DNA of 64,000 nucleotides from an uncultured Methanobacterium sp. (GCF_963665055.1 NZ_OY762015.1:1116001-1180000); one strand, 5' to 3'. Positions 47,006 through 56,980 are shown, numbered from the stretch's first letter. The notes: generated from the sequence alone by a model not told the origin. Numbers and translations are program-made.

Positions 47006-48910
47006 TCATAATGTCTTTCTAGGTTTAGGATTTATTATATTTAAGAAAGCTGTTTCACTTCCAGAGTCATATACCCGATCAAAACGATTATCGGAAGAAA
47101 GTTCAGCAATAGGATTATAATCGAGTTTCAAACCTGGAACAGGTTCACTAACCAAAACAGTTCTAAGGATAACAAAGCCCCTCAAAGCGGTGTAATTTTT
47201 TTTCTCCAAAAAATTATCAACATAATCATAAGTTCTAAATTGTTTGTTGGGATTTGTAAAGGCTTTCATATTATACTTATCCGTATAAAAGAAATTAGTA
47301 TTTATGTTTTGGAGAGTATTTACTGACTGTAATTCAGAATCAGTATAAGCATAACGTATTGTGGAGTACTTAGAAATGTCTGAATTATCAATATTTGCAG
47401 AAGGGTTGATCACATTTACAAAAACAAATATAGAAATCAACGAAACTATTACAATACTTTTTAATACAGTTTTCTTTTCGGTAACATTGAAAATTTTAAA
47501 AACACCAATGGCTACCGGGATACTCATAAAAAGTTGTGCAGTATAGATCCATCGTTCTGATAAATATCCTGACATGTTAGATTGCATTAATAAAAATGGT
47601 GTGGCAAGCAAAGCAATTCCACCTAATGTAAGTGCTAGATAATTAGAGTTGGATTTTTTTGAAATAGCATAAAGGGATCCAACTATTGAAAACCCATAAA
47701 AGAAGAGATATGGTGAAATATTCAGTAAATATTGGGAATAAGGTATAACATATGTTGAATAGGCAGATACGACTTTAATTTGAGATGGATCATATTCTAA
47801 AGCCCTTTGAATGAAAGTAAATGGTAATTCAATCCTATTAGCCATATAAATCCACCAGCTAAACATGAGCACTGTGAATAATATAACAAAAGTGTATTTC
47901 AATTTATTAGAATTAACAAAGTCCAATTCATTATTCTGGAATTTATAATAGATTTTTTTACCAATCCAAAAAGATGCTAGGAATATTAAAATAGCAAGTG
48001 CAACTTGCATATGTATAGAAACTATTAAAATCGCCAACAAGATTTTTATAGTCGCATCTACAGCAGAGTTATGTTTGTCTTCTTTAATGACATAATAAAG
48101 TAAAAATGCAGAAGCAATCATTGCAAAACCAGTGGGAAAAATCTGATAACCTAGGCATATGTAATTAGCAGACACTGAAAGAAGCAAAGCTGCAAGTAAT
48201 CCCACTTTTGGATTAAACATGTCCTTACCAATTAAATATACGATAATAAAACTGGCTACTTGTGGGATTGTAACTGCAACAATCGAACTCCATTTATAAT
48301 TAAGTCCAGTTAAAAATGATACAGCTGCAATGAAAATATGCATAGAAGGCAATTTAGAATAGGCAAATCCATCCACTAAATGTCCTACACTCATTATTTG
48401 GTTAGTGAAATCTCTGTGAATCCATGGATCCATACCCAGTAAATCTGGAAATAACACTTGGGGCAGTAATCTCAAACTTAAATCAACAATAATTATTGAA
48501 ATTAAAGTTAAGTATTCATATTTCCGATCTTGAGGTAAGTACATTATAACAAATGCTAAGAGTCCAGATACAACTGAAATTAAAATGAAATAGGATAAGG
48601 GCCGGGAATATAATTCTGGTCGAAATATGAACGAAATGAAACTTAAATTTATCAAAAAGAAAATTATTATGAATGATATTATCGTGTTTTTTTTAGAAAA
48701 TTGACCATAATGTGAATTTTTTATATCATATTTGATATTTAATAAGTACAAAACCGAAAAAATTACAACCGCTATGGGAGCAGGGAGCAAATTTTTATTA
48801 ACAAAAACTAAAATAACTGATCCAATAACTCCTAAAACTATAAGTGCTAATGCCAAATACTTATCAGCATTACCCACATAATAGTCAAGATTTTTTAATT
48901 TTATATTCAA
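47006..48910 (-). CDS. GT-C-like polytopic glycosyltransferase candidate
   Basis: A 634-aa membrane protein with about 12-14 helices and a soluble C-terminal tail from about residue 540. The loop after the fourth or fifth helix has LLGMDPWIHRDFTNQIMSVG, reminiscent of the acidic D-x-x-H loop motif of GT-C enzymes such as STT3/AglB and PMT. These use polyprenyl-phosphate sugars outside the cell. The closest family cannot be fixed by eye. The start is TTG with GGTG 5 bases upstream. It is the last gene of a leftward series behind a GT4 gene (25-base gap), so transfer of the finished glycan or a late sugar is inferred. Confidence 0.7.
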   Translation of the reverse strand: MNIKLKNLDYYVGNADKYLALALIVLGVIGSVILVFVNKNLLPAPIAVVIFSVLYLLNIKYDIKNSHYGQFSKKNTIISFIIIFFLINLSFISFIFRPELYSRPLSYFILISVVSGLLAFVIMYLPQDRKYEYLTLISIIIVDLSLRLLPQVLFPDLLGMDPWIHRDFTNQIMSVGHLVDGFAYSKLPSMHIFIAAVSFLTGLNYKWSSIVAVTIPQVASFIIVYLIGKDMFNPKVGLLAALLLSVSANYICLGYQIFPTGFAMIASAFLLYYVIKEDKHNSAVDATIKILLAILIVSIHMQVALAILIFLASFWIGKKIYYKFQNNELDFVNSNKLKYTFVILFTVLMFSWWIYMANRIELPFTFIQRALEYDPSQIKVVSAYSTYVIPYSQYLLNISPYLFFYGFSIVGSLYAISKKSNSNYLALTLGGIALLATPFLLMQSNMSGYLSERWIYTAQLFMSIPVAIGVFKIFNVTEKKTVLKSIVIVSLISIFVFVNVINPSANIDNSDISKYSTIRYAYTDSELQSVNTLQNINTNFFYTDKYNMKAFTNPNKQFRTYDYVDNFLEKKNYTALRGFVILRTVLVSEPVPGLKLDYNPIAELSSDNRFDRVYDSGSETAFLNIINPKPRKTL

Positions 48911-48935
48911 TTTAACACCAAAATTTTTTAATAAT

Positions 48936-50090
48936 TTAGTTTATATTTAAATCATTGTATAAACAGATGAACTCAGAGGCTATATCTTCAAAACTAAATT
49001 TTTCACACGCTAATTTACGACAAGTGGTTCTTACTTTATCTGGTGATTCTTTAACAAGATTTTCCATCTTTATTAATCCCTCTGAAAAATCTTTTTCATC
49101 ATAACCATCAACAATTTCACCAAGATATGGATTTGTGATTATATGTTTTACATCCCCAACATTCGTAGTTACTACCGGCACTCCACAAGATAAAGCTTCT
49201 TTGACTACTGTGGGGCTTGCTTCGAAAATCGACGTTAATGCTAATAAATCAGCACAGTTAATATATTTAACTACCATATCTGATTCTAAAGGCCCAGTGA
49301 AAATTATAGTATTTAATCCCATCTTTTTGGTAAACTCTTTAATTTCATCAACCTTTTCTCCCCTTCCCACTATGATCATGGCAGAATTTTCAAATTTACC
49401 TTTAAATAAGGAATAACTTTTAATCAATAAATTCAGATTTTTAATCTCAGCCAATCTTCCTACAAATATTATTATTTCATCATATTTATCGAGTTTAAGC
49501 TCTTTTTTTAATTTTTCCTTATTTAAAGGTTTAAATTTATTTAAATCAACTCCACTGGGTATTGAAACTATTTTATTTTCTAGATTCAATTCAGAATATC
49601 TTTTCATTAGCCTCATTTGGGTATAGGTACCAGCAGTTGTTATTATATTTGCATTTTCAATTACATTCTTTTCAATTCTTTTGTAAATTGGGCTTAAAAC
49701 CGGATAAATTACTTTATGATTAACTTTTACCCAATCCAATGGCATTCCATGTAAAGTAACTATTTTAGGAGTATCAGCATACTTCTTAATAAAGGGATGC
49801 ATTGTTAAGGGGTTATGAGTGTGGATTATATCAAATTCAGATTTATCTAAGTTACTAGTAGCCTTTCTTAAATTTAAGATAAACTTCCAGTATTTATCTG
49901 ATCCCTTTTGTACTGGTATAAATTCGAAATTTTCATGTTCAAAACTCTGTTTTTCGAATAATTCCACACCCAACAATGTAATCTCAATTCCATTATCTAA
50001 TAAGTGCATTAAAAGGTTATGAACATAAGTAATACCTCCTCCTGCCCTTAAATTAAACGGATCGTAATTATAAGCGGTTAATATTTTCAT
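48936..50090 (-). CDS. Family 4 glycosyltransferase
   Basis: A 384-aa GT-B enzyme. The acceptor half has NLRAGGGITYVHNLLMHL and FDIIHTHNPLTMH. The donor half has IIFVGRLAEIKNLNLLIKSY, AMIIVGRGEKVDEI, and FEASPTVVKEALSCGVPVVTTNVG with the retaining-GT4 E-x7-E (Glu in FEASPTVVKEA). GGAATAATCA precedes the ATG. It lies 10 bases after the membrane nucleotidyltransferase gene. Confidence 0.92.
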   Translation of the reverse strand: MKILTAYNYDPFNLRAGGGITYVHNLLMHLLDNGIEITLLGVELFEKQSFEHENFEFIPVQKGSDKYWKFILNLRKATSNLDKSEFDIIHTHNPLTMHPFIKKYADTPKIVTLHGMPLDWVKVNHKVIYPVLSPIYKRIEKNVIENANIITTAGTYTQMRLMKRYSELNLENKIVSIPSGVDLNKFKPLNKEKLKKELKLDKYDEIIIFVGRLAEIKNLNLLIKSYSLFKGKFENSAMIIVGRGEKVDEIKEFTKKMGLNTIIFTGPLESDMVVKYINCADLLALTSIFEASPTVVKEALSCGVPVVTTNVGDVKHIITNPYLGEIVDGYDEKDFSEGLIKMENLVKESPDKVRTTCRKLACEKFSFEDIASEFICLYNDLNIN

Positions 50091-50100
50091 TGATTATTCC

Positions 50101-50739
50101 TCAAGTAATTTTTCCAAAAAATTTATCTGGATCATATAAAATTATGGGTTTTTCATTTTTTATATGGATATTAATCGTTTCGTAACTGTCCAGAACATAG
50201 ATATCAAGTGGAAATTTATTAAAAAAAGATATTGATCTTTCTTTTAACACAAAGAAACATGCTTTAATACCATTTATATATCCTGGTTTTCTTATTATTC
50301 TGATATCCAGATCGGATGTGTTTTTAAGTTTTTTTCTTGACAAACTCCCAAATGCTGCTGCTGCAATTATACTTTCTTCTTTAACTACCTTTTCTTTAAC
50401 ATTATCCATATATGCCAAAAATTTTTCCTGATCCGTGTTTAATAATTTAAGATTTTTTAATAAAACACAAATTTGTCCATTAAAAATCCAATTTAAAGTG
50501 TGACCTAAGATAAATGCTAAAAAAAGGCTTAATAAGATATTGTTAACTAAATAGTTTAAGATAAAAAGAGAGGGTAAGAATAAAACTATATCCAATAAAA
50601 TTTTAAAGGTTTTTTCCGTTCTATCCATATATAAAATACCTTGAAAAAACCATGATGATACCGATAGTAGTATTAAACGGATACCAAATGGATAATCCGA
50701 TCCTTTAGCTAAACTTCGATGAAAACTAGAAAAGTCCAT
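50101..50739 (-). CDS. Membrane-anchored nucleotidyltransferase-fold protein
   Basis: A 212-aa protein. Two hydrophobic hairpins at about residues 45-75 precede a minimal nucleotidyltransferase domain with the motif AAFGSLSRKKLKNTSDLDIRI. The GS-x10-D-x-D arrangement fits the MNT/polymerase-beta type and gives the metal-binding Asp pair. The combination with membrane segments is unusual. It starts 6 bases after the thymidylate-kinase-like gene, so the pair is probably one functional unit, perhaps activating a polyprenyl or sugar phosphate. That is inference. Confidence 0.72.
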   Translation of the reverse strand: MDFSSFHRSLAKGSDYPFGIRLILLSVSSWFFQGILYMDRTEKTFKILLDIVLFLPSLFILNYLVNNILLSLFLAFILGHTLNWIFNGQICVLLKNLKLLNTDQEKFLAYMDNVKEKVVKEESIIAAAAFGSLSRKKLKNTSDLDIRIIRKPGYINGIKACFFVLKERSISFFNKFPLDIYVLDSYETINIHIKNEKPIILYDPDKFFGKIT

Positions 50740-50745
50740 AAAATA

Positions 50746-51387
50746 TCAACATCCTATTTTTTCTAATAGTTCCTGATGAACATTTTCCACTGATTGGTTG
50801 GCATCCACTACAAGTATATTGAATTTTTCTGAAAGTTTATGATAAAGATTAATTTTTTGTTCCAATGTTTTATCATACAACACGTCATCTCTTCTTTGTC
50901 TTAAAGTCTCTACATTTGTAATTAACAGTATTGAAACACTATTTTTTGGGATTAACCTTAAAAACAGTTTACCCCTATGAGATTCAGCAATATAAGTTCC
51001 CGTAGAAACCATTAAATCAACCATTGTATCGTATATAAACCTATCATAAATTATATTACGCTTAAATATAAATACAGGGATGTAAACCTTAAATAAAGTG
51101 TTTATTATTGTATCTAACAGCAACAAGATAGTATACAATGAAGAAATGGTTTTAGATTTATAAAAATAATGGTAACCTAACCTGTTTCCACTTTCCAACG
51201 TTATTACTTCGCTTAATCCCATTAAACGAGCTATTCCAAGTAATGGGAGTGAAAAAATATGATTAAAACGTAACCATGTAGCTTCATAATTAATACCTTT
51301 TCCTTTGAAATATTTAATTAAAAGATCAACTTGAGTTGATTTACCTGTCCCATCAGGTCCCGAGATGCACATTAACTTATTCTTCAT
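50746..51387 (-). CDS. Thymidylate-kinase-like P-loop kinase
   Basis: A 213-aa kinase with Walker A CISGPDGTGKSTQVDLL, the DRF-type motif IYDRFIYDTMVDL, and a lid-like RRDD. It resembles dTMP kinase but lies in a glycan operon, and a canonical tmk would be expected elsewhere. I chose ATG 51387 (AAGGATT upstream) over TTG 51393. Pairing with a membrane nucleotidyltransferase suggests phosphorylation of a non-nucleotide substrate or a nucleotide used locally. The substrate is not known. Confidence 0.8.
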   Translation of the reverse strand: MKNKLMCISGPDGTGKSTQVDLLIKYFKGKGINYEATWLRFNHIFSLPLLGIARLMGLSEVITLESGNRLGYHYFYKSKTISSLYTILLLLDTIINTLFKVYIPVFIFKRNIIYDRFIYDTMVDLMVSTGTYIAESHRGKLFLRLIPKNSVSILLITNVETLRQRRDDVLYDKTLEQKINLYHKLSEKFNILVVDANQSVENVHQELLEKIGC

Positions 51388-51554
51388 TTTCAAAATCCTT
51401 TTATCATGATCTATGATTATGATTCTAAATATTCAAAACTACACCAAGTTACCCAACATAATACAATAAGATGTTCCTAAATATAAAAATATAGATTACA
51501 ACCAATCTAAAACGTAGTCTGAAAATTATCAAGTCGCCAAATAGAATCTGACAC

Positions 51555-52745
51555 TTAAACGTTGCAATGATTATTTTCTACAATTTCAATAAACTTTTCG
51601 GCTATTTCATCCCATTTAGGATAATTCTGCATATATTTTCCACTTTTGTTTCCCATCTTATTTGCTAAATCTTTATTCGTAAGCAATTGTTTTAATGAAT
51701 CAGCAAGATCATTCGGATCGTTTGGATTAACTGTAATGCCATTTTTTTCTAAAATTTCAGGGATACAACCAACATTTGTAGATATAACTGGCTTTTCAAG
51801 AGCCATTGCTTCTAAAATACTTACTGGAATATCAGATAAAACTATCTTAAAAGGTAAACACACAACATTTGAAGTAGCAAGATATCCTTTTATTTGTTCT
51901 AAACTTAGATATGTTGAAATAATTTCTATTGAATCATTAATACCTTCTCTTGTTGCTATTTTATTTAAAATCTCTTCTTCCTTTAACAACTCATTATGAT
52001 CAATTCTTGAGAGGAATACCAATTTACAAGTCATTCTTTTTCTAACTCTTGAAAAAGCTTTAACTAGAATATCTGTTCCTCTTAATGTTAGAGGAGAGGT
52101 GAAATACATGATGACAGGTACATTCTCAGGATTGATTCTAATTTTAATTTTATCTACATCTTCATGTTTTGGAGAAAGAAAAAACTCATCATCTACACTA
52201 GGAGGTAGAAAAAATGCTTTTTCAGGAGGTAAACCTGCTTGAATAAGTTTCTTTTGTGTGTCTTTACTCAAAAAAATCAATTGATCAAATTTATTTCCCC
52301 ATTTCCTGACCAAATAACCTGGAATTAAAGCATTTAAATAGTGTATAAAAGTGTATTTTCTATATTTAACTGAGTTTTTAATCCCTACGTTTGTTATTAG
52401 ATCATTAATGGAATATATGGGACTGGTAAAAATTCCAATAACTGATTTATCAATTTTAAAATCTTTTCTTAAGAAACTACTTAATCCTAAAAGCATTATA
52501 CATTTATCTGGATTCTCTTTCTTAATAATATTCAATAATTCCTCTGTTTCTCCTATTAAAGGTATGAATAAACGTTTTAAAGATACAATTTTTATTTCAT
52601 CCAAATCCATTTTATCTGAATCAGTGATTACCGTTACTTTATGCTTCTTACTCAAATATTTAGCAATTTCATAAACATATTTCCATGGTAACTTCCTAAT
52701 ATTAGATTTTTGGAAATCAGGGCAAATTATGATAATTTTCACCAT
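51555..52745 (-). CDS. Family 4 glycosyltransferase
   Basis: A 396-aa GT-B enzyme. The donor half has VIMYFTSPLTLRGTDILVKAF, KLVFLSRIDHNELL, and VCLPFKIVLSDIPVSILEAMALEKPVISTNVGCIPEIL with the family Glu in ILEAMA. The acceptor half is less conserved. The ATG shares one base with the upstream gene's stop (TAATG), so translation is coupled. A gap of about 160 bases follows before the kinase operon. Confidence 0.9.
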   Translation of the reverse strand: MVKIIIICPDFQKSNIRKLPWKYVYEIAKYLSKKHKVTVITDSDKMDLDEIKIVSLKRLFIPLIGETEELLNIIKKENPDKCIMLLGLSSFLRKDFKIDKSVIGIFTSPIYSINDLITNVGIKNSVKYRKYTFIHYLNALIPGYLVRKWGNKFDQLIFLSKDTQKKLIQAGLPPEKAFFLPPSVDDEFFLSPKHEDVDKIKIRINPENVPVIMYFTSPLTLRGTDILVKAFSRVRKRMTCKLVFLSRIDHNELLKEEEILNKIATREGINDSIEIISTYLSLEQIKGYLATSNVVCLPFKIVLSDIPVSILEAMALEKPVISTNVGCIPEILEKNGITVNPNDPNDLADSLKQLLTNKDLANKMGNKSGKYMQNYPKWDEIAEKFIEIVENNHCNV

Positions 52746-53860
52746 TAACCACCATTTACTGTCTTAAAATATATTTCTTCAAAAATTTTACTAATTTCAT
52801 TCCAACTAAATTTCATTTCTATGGTTATTCTAGCATTTTTTCCCAATTTATCCATTAAATCTGGATTATTCAGCAAATAAGAAATTTTTTGTGAAGCATC
52901 ATCAATAGACCCTTTTTTAATTAATATTCCATCCTTTCCATCAGTTATAAAATTTTTATGTGCTTCTATATCACTTACTAAAACAGGTACCCCTGAAGAC
53001 ATAGCTTCTAGAACAACAGTAGGAAATCCTTCATAATAGGAGGGAAAAAGAAATAATTTAGCCTTTTGATATATTTTAATCAGTTCATCATGCTTTAAAC
53101 TTCCTAACAATTTTACATTGTTATCTAATTTTTCCTTTTTAATTATTTTCTTCAATTTTTTTTCTAATTCCCCCTTGCCAACTAAACAAAAATGAATGTC
53201 ATGATCTTTGACAATTTCCTTTGCAATTTTTAATAAATCAAACAAACCTTTTCCATAACTTAAACGGCCTACATAAAGAATATAATTCCCTTTTTCATTA
53301 GATGGTACAAATTTTTCCTCATCAACACCATTTCCAACCACTGAAACATTGTTTAAAAAATAATATTCTTTTAATTCAGTTTTAACTGAATTTGAAACAG
53401 TTGTTATACCAGATGAACTGATAATTAATTGAGAAACAAGAGAATAACTTATATATTTAGTTAAAAACTTTGTTCCTAAGGATTTTAAGTCTACTATCTC
53501 AATATCCTTAGCATTACCTAACATAGACCCATGTATTGTGGTTATAATTGGTAATGATGTTTTCAAAGGAGGTGTGAGGGGTGTGTGAATATGAACAATG
53601 TCAAATTCGTTTTTAATAGAATTAAACATTCTGTTAACAAAATAACCGTGAAACTGAACATGGAATGGATATAATGGCAAAAATGGCACTTTGATTATAT
53701 TTATACCTTCCAAAACTTCGTTCTGAGTTTTTATTGAACCGCGAGTAATAACAGTTATTTCATGACCTCTTTCTATTAATTTTTTTGATAAATTGTAAAC
53801 ATAAAAACCAATTCCCTCTTCAGGTGGGAATGGTGTTGAAATGATCATTGCAATTCTCAC
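52745..53860 (-). CDS. Family 4 glycosyltransferase
   Basis: A 371-aa GT-B enzyme. The acceptor half has STPFPPEEGIGFYVYNLSKKLIERGHEI and DIVHIHTPLTPP. The donor half has ILYVGRLSYGKGLFDLLKIAKEI, FCLVGKGELEKKL, and FPSYYEGFPTVVLEAMSSGVPVLVSD with the E-x7-E pair intact. The start overlaps the Alg13-like stop by ATGA. It is probably an early enzyme acting on the product of the Alg13/14-like pair. Confidence 0.93.
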   Translation of the reverse strand: MRIAMIISTPFPPEEGIGFYVYNLSKKLIERGHEITVITRGSIKTQNEVLEGINIIKVPFLPLYPFHVQFHGYFVNRMFNSIKNEFDIVHIHTPLTPPLKTSLPIITTIHGSMLGNAKDIEIVDLKSLGTKFLTKYISYSLVSQLIISSSGITTVSNSVKTELKEYYFLNNVSVVGNGVDEEKFVPSNEKGNYILYVGRLSYGKGLFDLLKIAKEIVKDHDIHFCLVGKGELEKKLKKIIKKEKLDNNVKLLGSLKHDELIKIYQKAKLFLFPSYYEGFPTVVLEAMSSGVPVLVSDIEAHKNFITDGKDGILIKKGSIDDASQKISYLLNNPDLMDKLGKNARITIEMKFSWNEISKIFEEIYFKTVNGG

Positions 53861-54333
53861 GAGTCTAAACCCCTTATAAATTCATTTAAATATATGGATA
53901 AACATTTATCTGCTTTTAGAGTTGATTTTTCAGCGTGAAGGGCTTTTTTAATGGTAGAATCAAGAGTTTCTATATCATAAACAGCTAAAACCTTTCCTGA
54001 TTTCTCCAAAGCTTCAGTTAACTCTAATTGCTGATCATCAATGTGTTCCCCATATTTTTTTCGTCTAGGAACCGCCACAACAGATTTTTTGAAATATAAA
54101 GAGTCTAAAAGAGTTCCTGCACCTGCATGGGCAACAATTACAGTTGCATTCTTATAACATTCTTTTATATCATCAATATCTTTGAATTTAAACCACTGCG
54201 CATTTACTGGTTTAAATTCAGTGAAACCTATTTGAATTACTACTTCTTCATCTATTTTACCAGCAATTTCATCCATTTTTTTTATGAGTCTTTCGAAGCC
54301 TTGATTGTGAGTTCCAACTGTGACAAAAATCAT
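53857..54333 (-). CDS. Alg13/EpsF-like glycosyltransferase catalytic subunit
   Basis: A 158-aa protein equal to the C-terminal half of a GT28 (MurG-like) enzyme: MIFVTVGTHNQGFERLIKKMDEI, IVAHAGAGTLLDSLYFKKSVVAVPRRKKYGEHIDDQQLELTEAL. Eukaryotic Alg13 and bacterial EpsF-type proteins use this half to bind UDP-GlcNAc and need an Alg14-like membrane partner, which is encoded just upstream with an ATGA overlap. Probably adds the second sugar to a polyprenyl-linked glycan. Confidence 0.92.
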   Translation of the reverse strand: MIFVTVGTHNQGFERLIKKMDEIAGKIDEEVVIQIGFTEFKPVNAQWFKFKDIDDIKECYKNATVIVAHAGAGTLLDSLYFKKSVVAVPRRKKYGEHIDDQQLELTEALEKSGKVLAVYDIETLDSTIKKALHAEKSTLKADKCLSIYLNEFIRGLDS

Positions 54334-54773
54334 AAGACTCCACCTTTATATTTAACTTTATTGCCATAAACTTCTAGTAATTGAGGCCACTGTACAAAAA
54401 AGTCGTCTGAAATATAGTAAAGTAATTTTCCTGTAGTAGATTTATTTTTTACCCTGCACCAACTCTCAATAAAGATTGTTCTTTTTCTCATTAATTTACC
54501 CAAAATAAATGCAGGAATCGCTATTTCAGAACCCGTGCTTATGATTAGATGGGGTTCTTCATCCCATAATATTCGGAAAATATAAAAAAATGCTTTAATC
54601 ATTTTTATGGGATTTATTCCAATATTTTCAAGGAGATATTTATTATAATTTAATTCACGAGTTCGGAAATTATCGTATGTAATGAAGAATATTTCATGAG
54701 ATTCAAATGCATCCATCAAGTATAATATTTCAGTTAAGTGTCCACCATGGGAACAAACGAGAGATATCTTCAT
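54330..54773 (-). CDS. Alg14/EpsE-like glycosyltransferase partner subunit
   Basis: A 147-aa protein matching the N-terminal half of GT28 enzymes. It has SLVCSHGGHLTEILYLMDAF (GGHLTE is the hallmark), ITYDNFRTREL, PHLIISTGSEIAIPAFILGKL and FIESWCRVKNKSTTGKLLY. Alg14-type proteins anchor Alg13 at the membrane and bind the lipid acceptor. First gene of the leftward operon with Alg13-like and two GT4 genes, all with overlapping start and stop codons. Confidence 0.92.
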   Translation of the reverse strand: MKISLVCSHGGHLTEILYLMDAFESHEIFFITYDNFRTRELNYNKYLLENIGINPIKMIKAFFYIFRILWDEEPHLIISTGSEIAIPAFILGKLMRKRTIFIESWCRVKNKSTTGKLLYYISDDFFVQWPQLLEVYGNKVKYKGGVL

Positions 54774-55276
54774 TATAGTAACCTGTTTTTGTAAGTAAAA
54801 TTTACTATTGTTCTCCTAAATTCTATTGAAATTAAACTCAGATTCTTGGATTTATGTATTATTATTTGATACTCCTCACAAAATTCCAATTAGGATTCTA
54901 TTTTTCAATATTAACTACAACTTCAATTAATTATTTAGTTTATATTCTATTTAAACATGAAAATACCATATTTTTCTTAATTACCTTTAAAATTACAAAT
55001 ATTAATTTCGTTTCCATATGCAAATTTACTGTATTAAATTTTCGATGCAAAGTGAGTTTGATTTCGGGAAACTCCTCTACACATTAAGGCGTAATCTATG
55101 AGTTATTACCGATTAAACTTACTTCCAATATGAATTCATGTAATAATTTTTAAGCAGTCTTAAGTTAATATAAATTAATGCATTCGATAGCACAAATTCA
55201 CTGCTAAATAAATAATTCTTAATTTTAAATGTTTTAAATCTAAAAATATCAAAAATGTTATCAATGATTCTTACTG
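54774..55276. other. 500-base AT-rich gap
   Basis: This lies upstream of the Alg14-like gene and downstream of the PF14907-like gene. A weak plus-strand ORF (54854-55087) has no ribosome site, is hydrophobic and AT-derived, and I do not support it. I looked on both strands for a short peptide gene (leader plus core) and found none convincing. Promoter elements for the leftward operon should be near 54780-54850. Confidence 0.5.
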
Positions 55277-56449
55277 TTATTTGAATATTTTATATCTTTT
55301 TAAAAGGTTTATTGGCCTATAAATATAATATAAGAAAAATAAAGACGAAGGTAAGACTAAGTGGTTTAATTCATAGAACGAAGGATTGAAAATGCCACTT
55401 AAACCATCTTTTATTCCGTCAATTTTGTTTTCCCTTATTTTCATACTAATTTGCATATTCTCTATCAAACTATTTTCTTCTTTAAACGAAAAAATATTAT
55501 CAGCGAATGTATTTGATATTGTTATCACTGAATTACTGCTTAAAAGCTGTGAAATATCATTTTCTAATTTCAAATTTAAAAGTACTTGGCATAAGTATAA
55601 ATTTATAAACAAAATTCTTTGAATGGAAAGTTCTTCAGATATTTTTAAAACACGTTTCCAGTCTATCTTCTGGTTATTAATCAAGGTTGCAATATCCACA
55701 AGCCAAGCTAAACGACTCCAGTGATGACTAGCATTGTGTATTGAAAGTATTAAAATAAGATTCTCAGGAGAAAGTTTGGGAAGGGTAACCCCACCAAGAC
55801 TCAATGAATTCTGATCTTTCAAAAAGAGTTTCTCAGCGTTTGAAGATAAATTTAAGAAAATTCCCGAAAATTTCCAATGTAATTCTAGTGAAATTCCTTT
55901 ATCTTCATGGAAAAACTTTAACTCACGCTGAGAGTCTAAATAATTTTGTTCTTGAGCAGAATCTAAATCAAATTCCGGTTTATAACCTTTAGAAATTAAT
56001 ATTTCTTTAATAGATAGCACATTTTCCTTTTTAACAAAAAAGTCAATATCTCCGAATTGACGCATTACAATATTACCATACACTTGTTGGGCTAAAACAG
56101 GGCCTTTATAGGGAATAGATTTTATATTATTCACATTTAATGATTGGATGATATTTATTAATTCTTTTGTGAAGAATAAATTTTTACGTGAGTTGTTCTT
56201 TAAAAATTGTTTGAAATTTTGAATATATTCAGAGGGTACTTCATCTGCACAGATTTGATTGAGCTGCCAATACACTATTTGTTGCAATTTGTGCTTTGAT
56301 GTGATTTTAAGTAAATAATCCCAATCTAAATCTAATTTAACTAAATTTTTTATTTTTCTTTTATTTTCATCATCCATTTGGATGCGAGCGCAAGATAGTA
56401 ACAGTTGATCTTCTTTTTTAAGTTTAAATGTTGGATCCACAATAATCAC
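55277..56449 (-). CDS. Nucleotidyltransferase-fold protein (PF14907-like)
   Basis: A 390-aa protein of the uncharacterised nucleotidyltransferase family that often accompanies lasso-peptide and related clusters. The key segment is KSIPYKGPVLAQQVYGNIVMRQFGDIDFFVKKENV, with the Asp-x-Asp of the fold in FGDIDFFV, then LELHWKFSG and LILILSIHNASHHWSRLAWLVDIATLI. No activity is established. It lies 1.6 kb from the ABC exporter and B2-like protease, in the same direction, with a small divergent lipoprotein gene between. Confidence 0.83.
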   Translation of the reverse strand: MIIVDPTFKLKKEDQLLLSCARIQMDDENKRKIKNLVKLDLDWDYLLKITSKHKLQQIVYWQLNQICADEVPSEYIQNFKQFLKNNSRKNLFFTKELINIIQSLNVNNIKSIPYKGPVLAQQVYGNIVMRQFGDIDFFVKKENVLSIKEILISKGYKPEFDLDSAQEQNYLDSQRELKFFHEDKGISLELHWKFSGIFLNLSSNAEKLFLKDQNSLSLGGVTLPKLSPENLILILSIHNASHHWSRLAWLVDIATLINNQKIDWKRVLKISEELSIQRILFINLYLCQVLLNLKLENDISQLLSSNSVITISNTFADNIFSFKEENSLIENMQISMKIRENKIDGIKDGLSGIFNPSFYELNHLVLPSSLFFLYYIYRPINLLKRYKIFK

Positions 56450-56560
56450 GCAAACAAAATAGAGTTATTTGAAATTAATAAGTTTATTTGAAATTTACAA
56501 TAATTTATATTTATTAATTGTCATAGGATTTACTTAACATATGGATTAGAGGATTCAATA

Positions 56561-56980
56561 ATGAAAAAAATTATTAGCATATTAACAATTTTAATGTTAT
56601 TTATTTGTTTGATGACCATCTCTGGCTGCATAGAAAACACCAAAGCCAATAACACATGGGGTGAGAAGAAGATCTCCCTAGATGCTATTAAAATATCAAA
56701 TAACACCACTGGAAATCATAGCGAAACTAATGAATCAGTATATTATGTTTCTGGATATATAGTAAATGAAAATCCTTATGAGGCCTTGAATGTGAAATTT
56801 AAGGTAATATCCTATGATGCTAATGGAACTGTTTTTGCAGTTAATGATACACCCTACCTCGATCCTAAAAACATACCAGAATATAGTGGGTCCCGTTTCT
56901 ACGCTCGATTCTCAGATCCGGATAAAAAAATAGTCCGCTTCGATGTCAAGATATTAAGTGCTAAAAGCGAATTTGTATAA
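56561..56980 (+). CDS. Small lipoprotein, unknown function
   Basis: A 139-aa secreted protein. The N-terminus MKKIISILTILMLFICLMTISGCIEN is a signal peptide with a lipobox-like TISGC, so Cys23 or so is the probable lipid anchor. The mature part has several N-x-S/T sites and a beta-rich domain (YVSGYIVNENPYEALNVKFKVISYDANGTVF) resembling FxLYD-type small beta-sandwich domains. Its stop lies 4 bases before the end of the convergent ABC gene. Confidence 0.8.
   Translation: MKKIISILTILMLFICLMTISGCIENTKANNTWGEKKISLDAIKISNNTTGNHSETNESVYYVSGYIVNENPYEALNVKFKVISYDANGTVFAVNDTPYLDPKNIPEYSGSRFYARFSDPDKKIVRFDVKILSAKSEFV

Noticed and set aside
54854..55087. 77-aa hydrophobic plus-strand ORF, possible peptide precursor
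   Set aside because: Composition is that of random AT-rich DNA; no ribosome site, leader motif or Gly/Ala core start.
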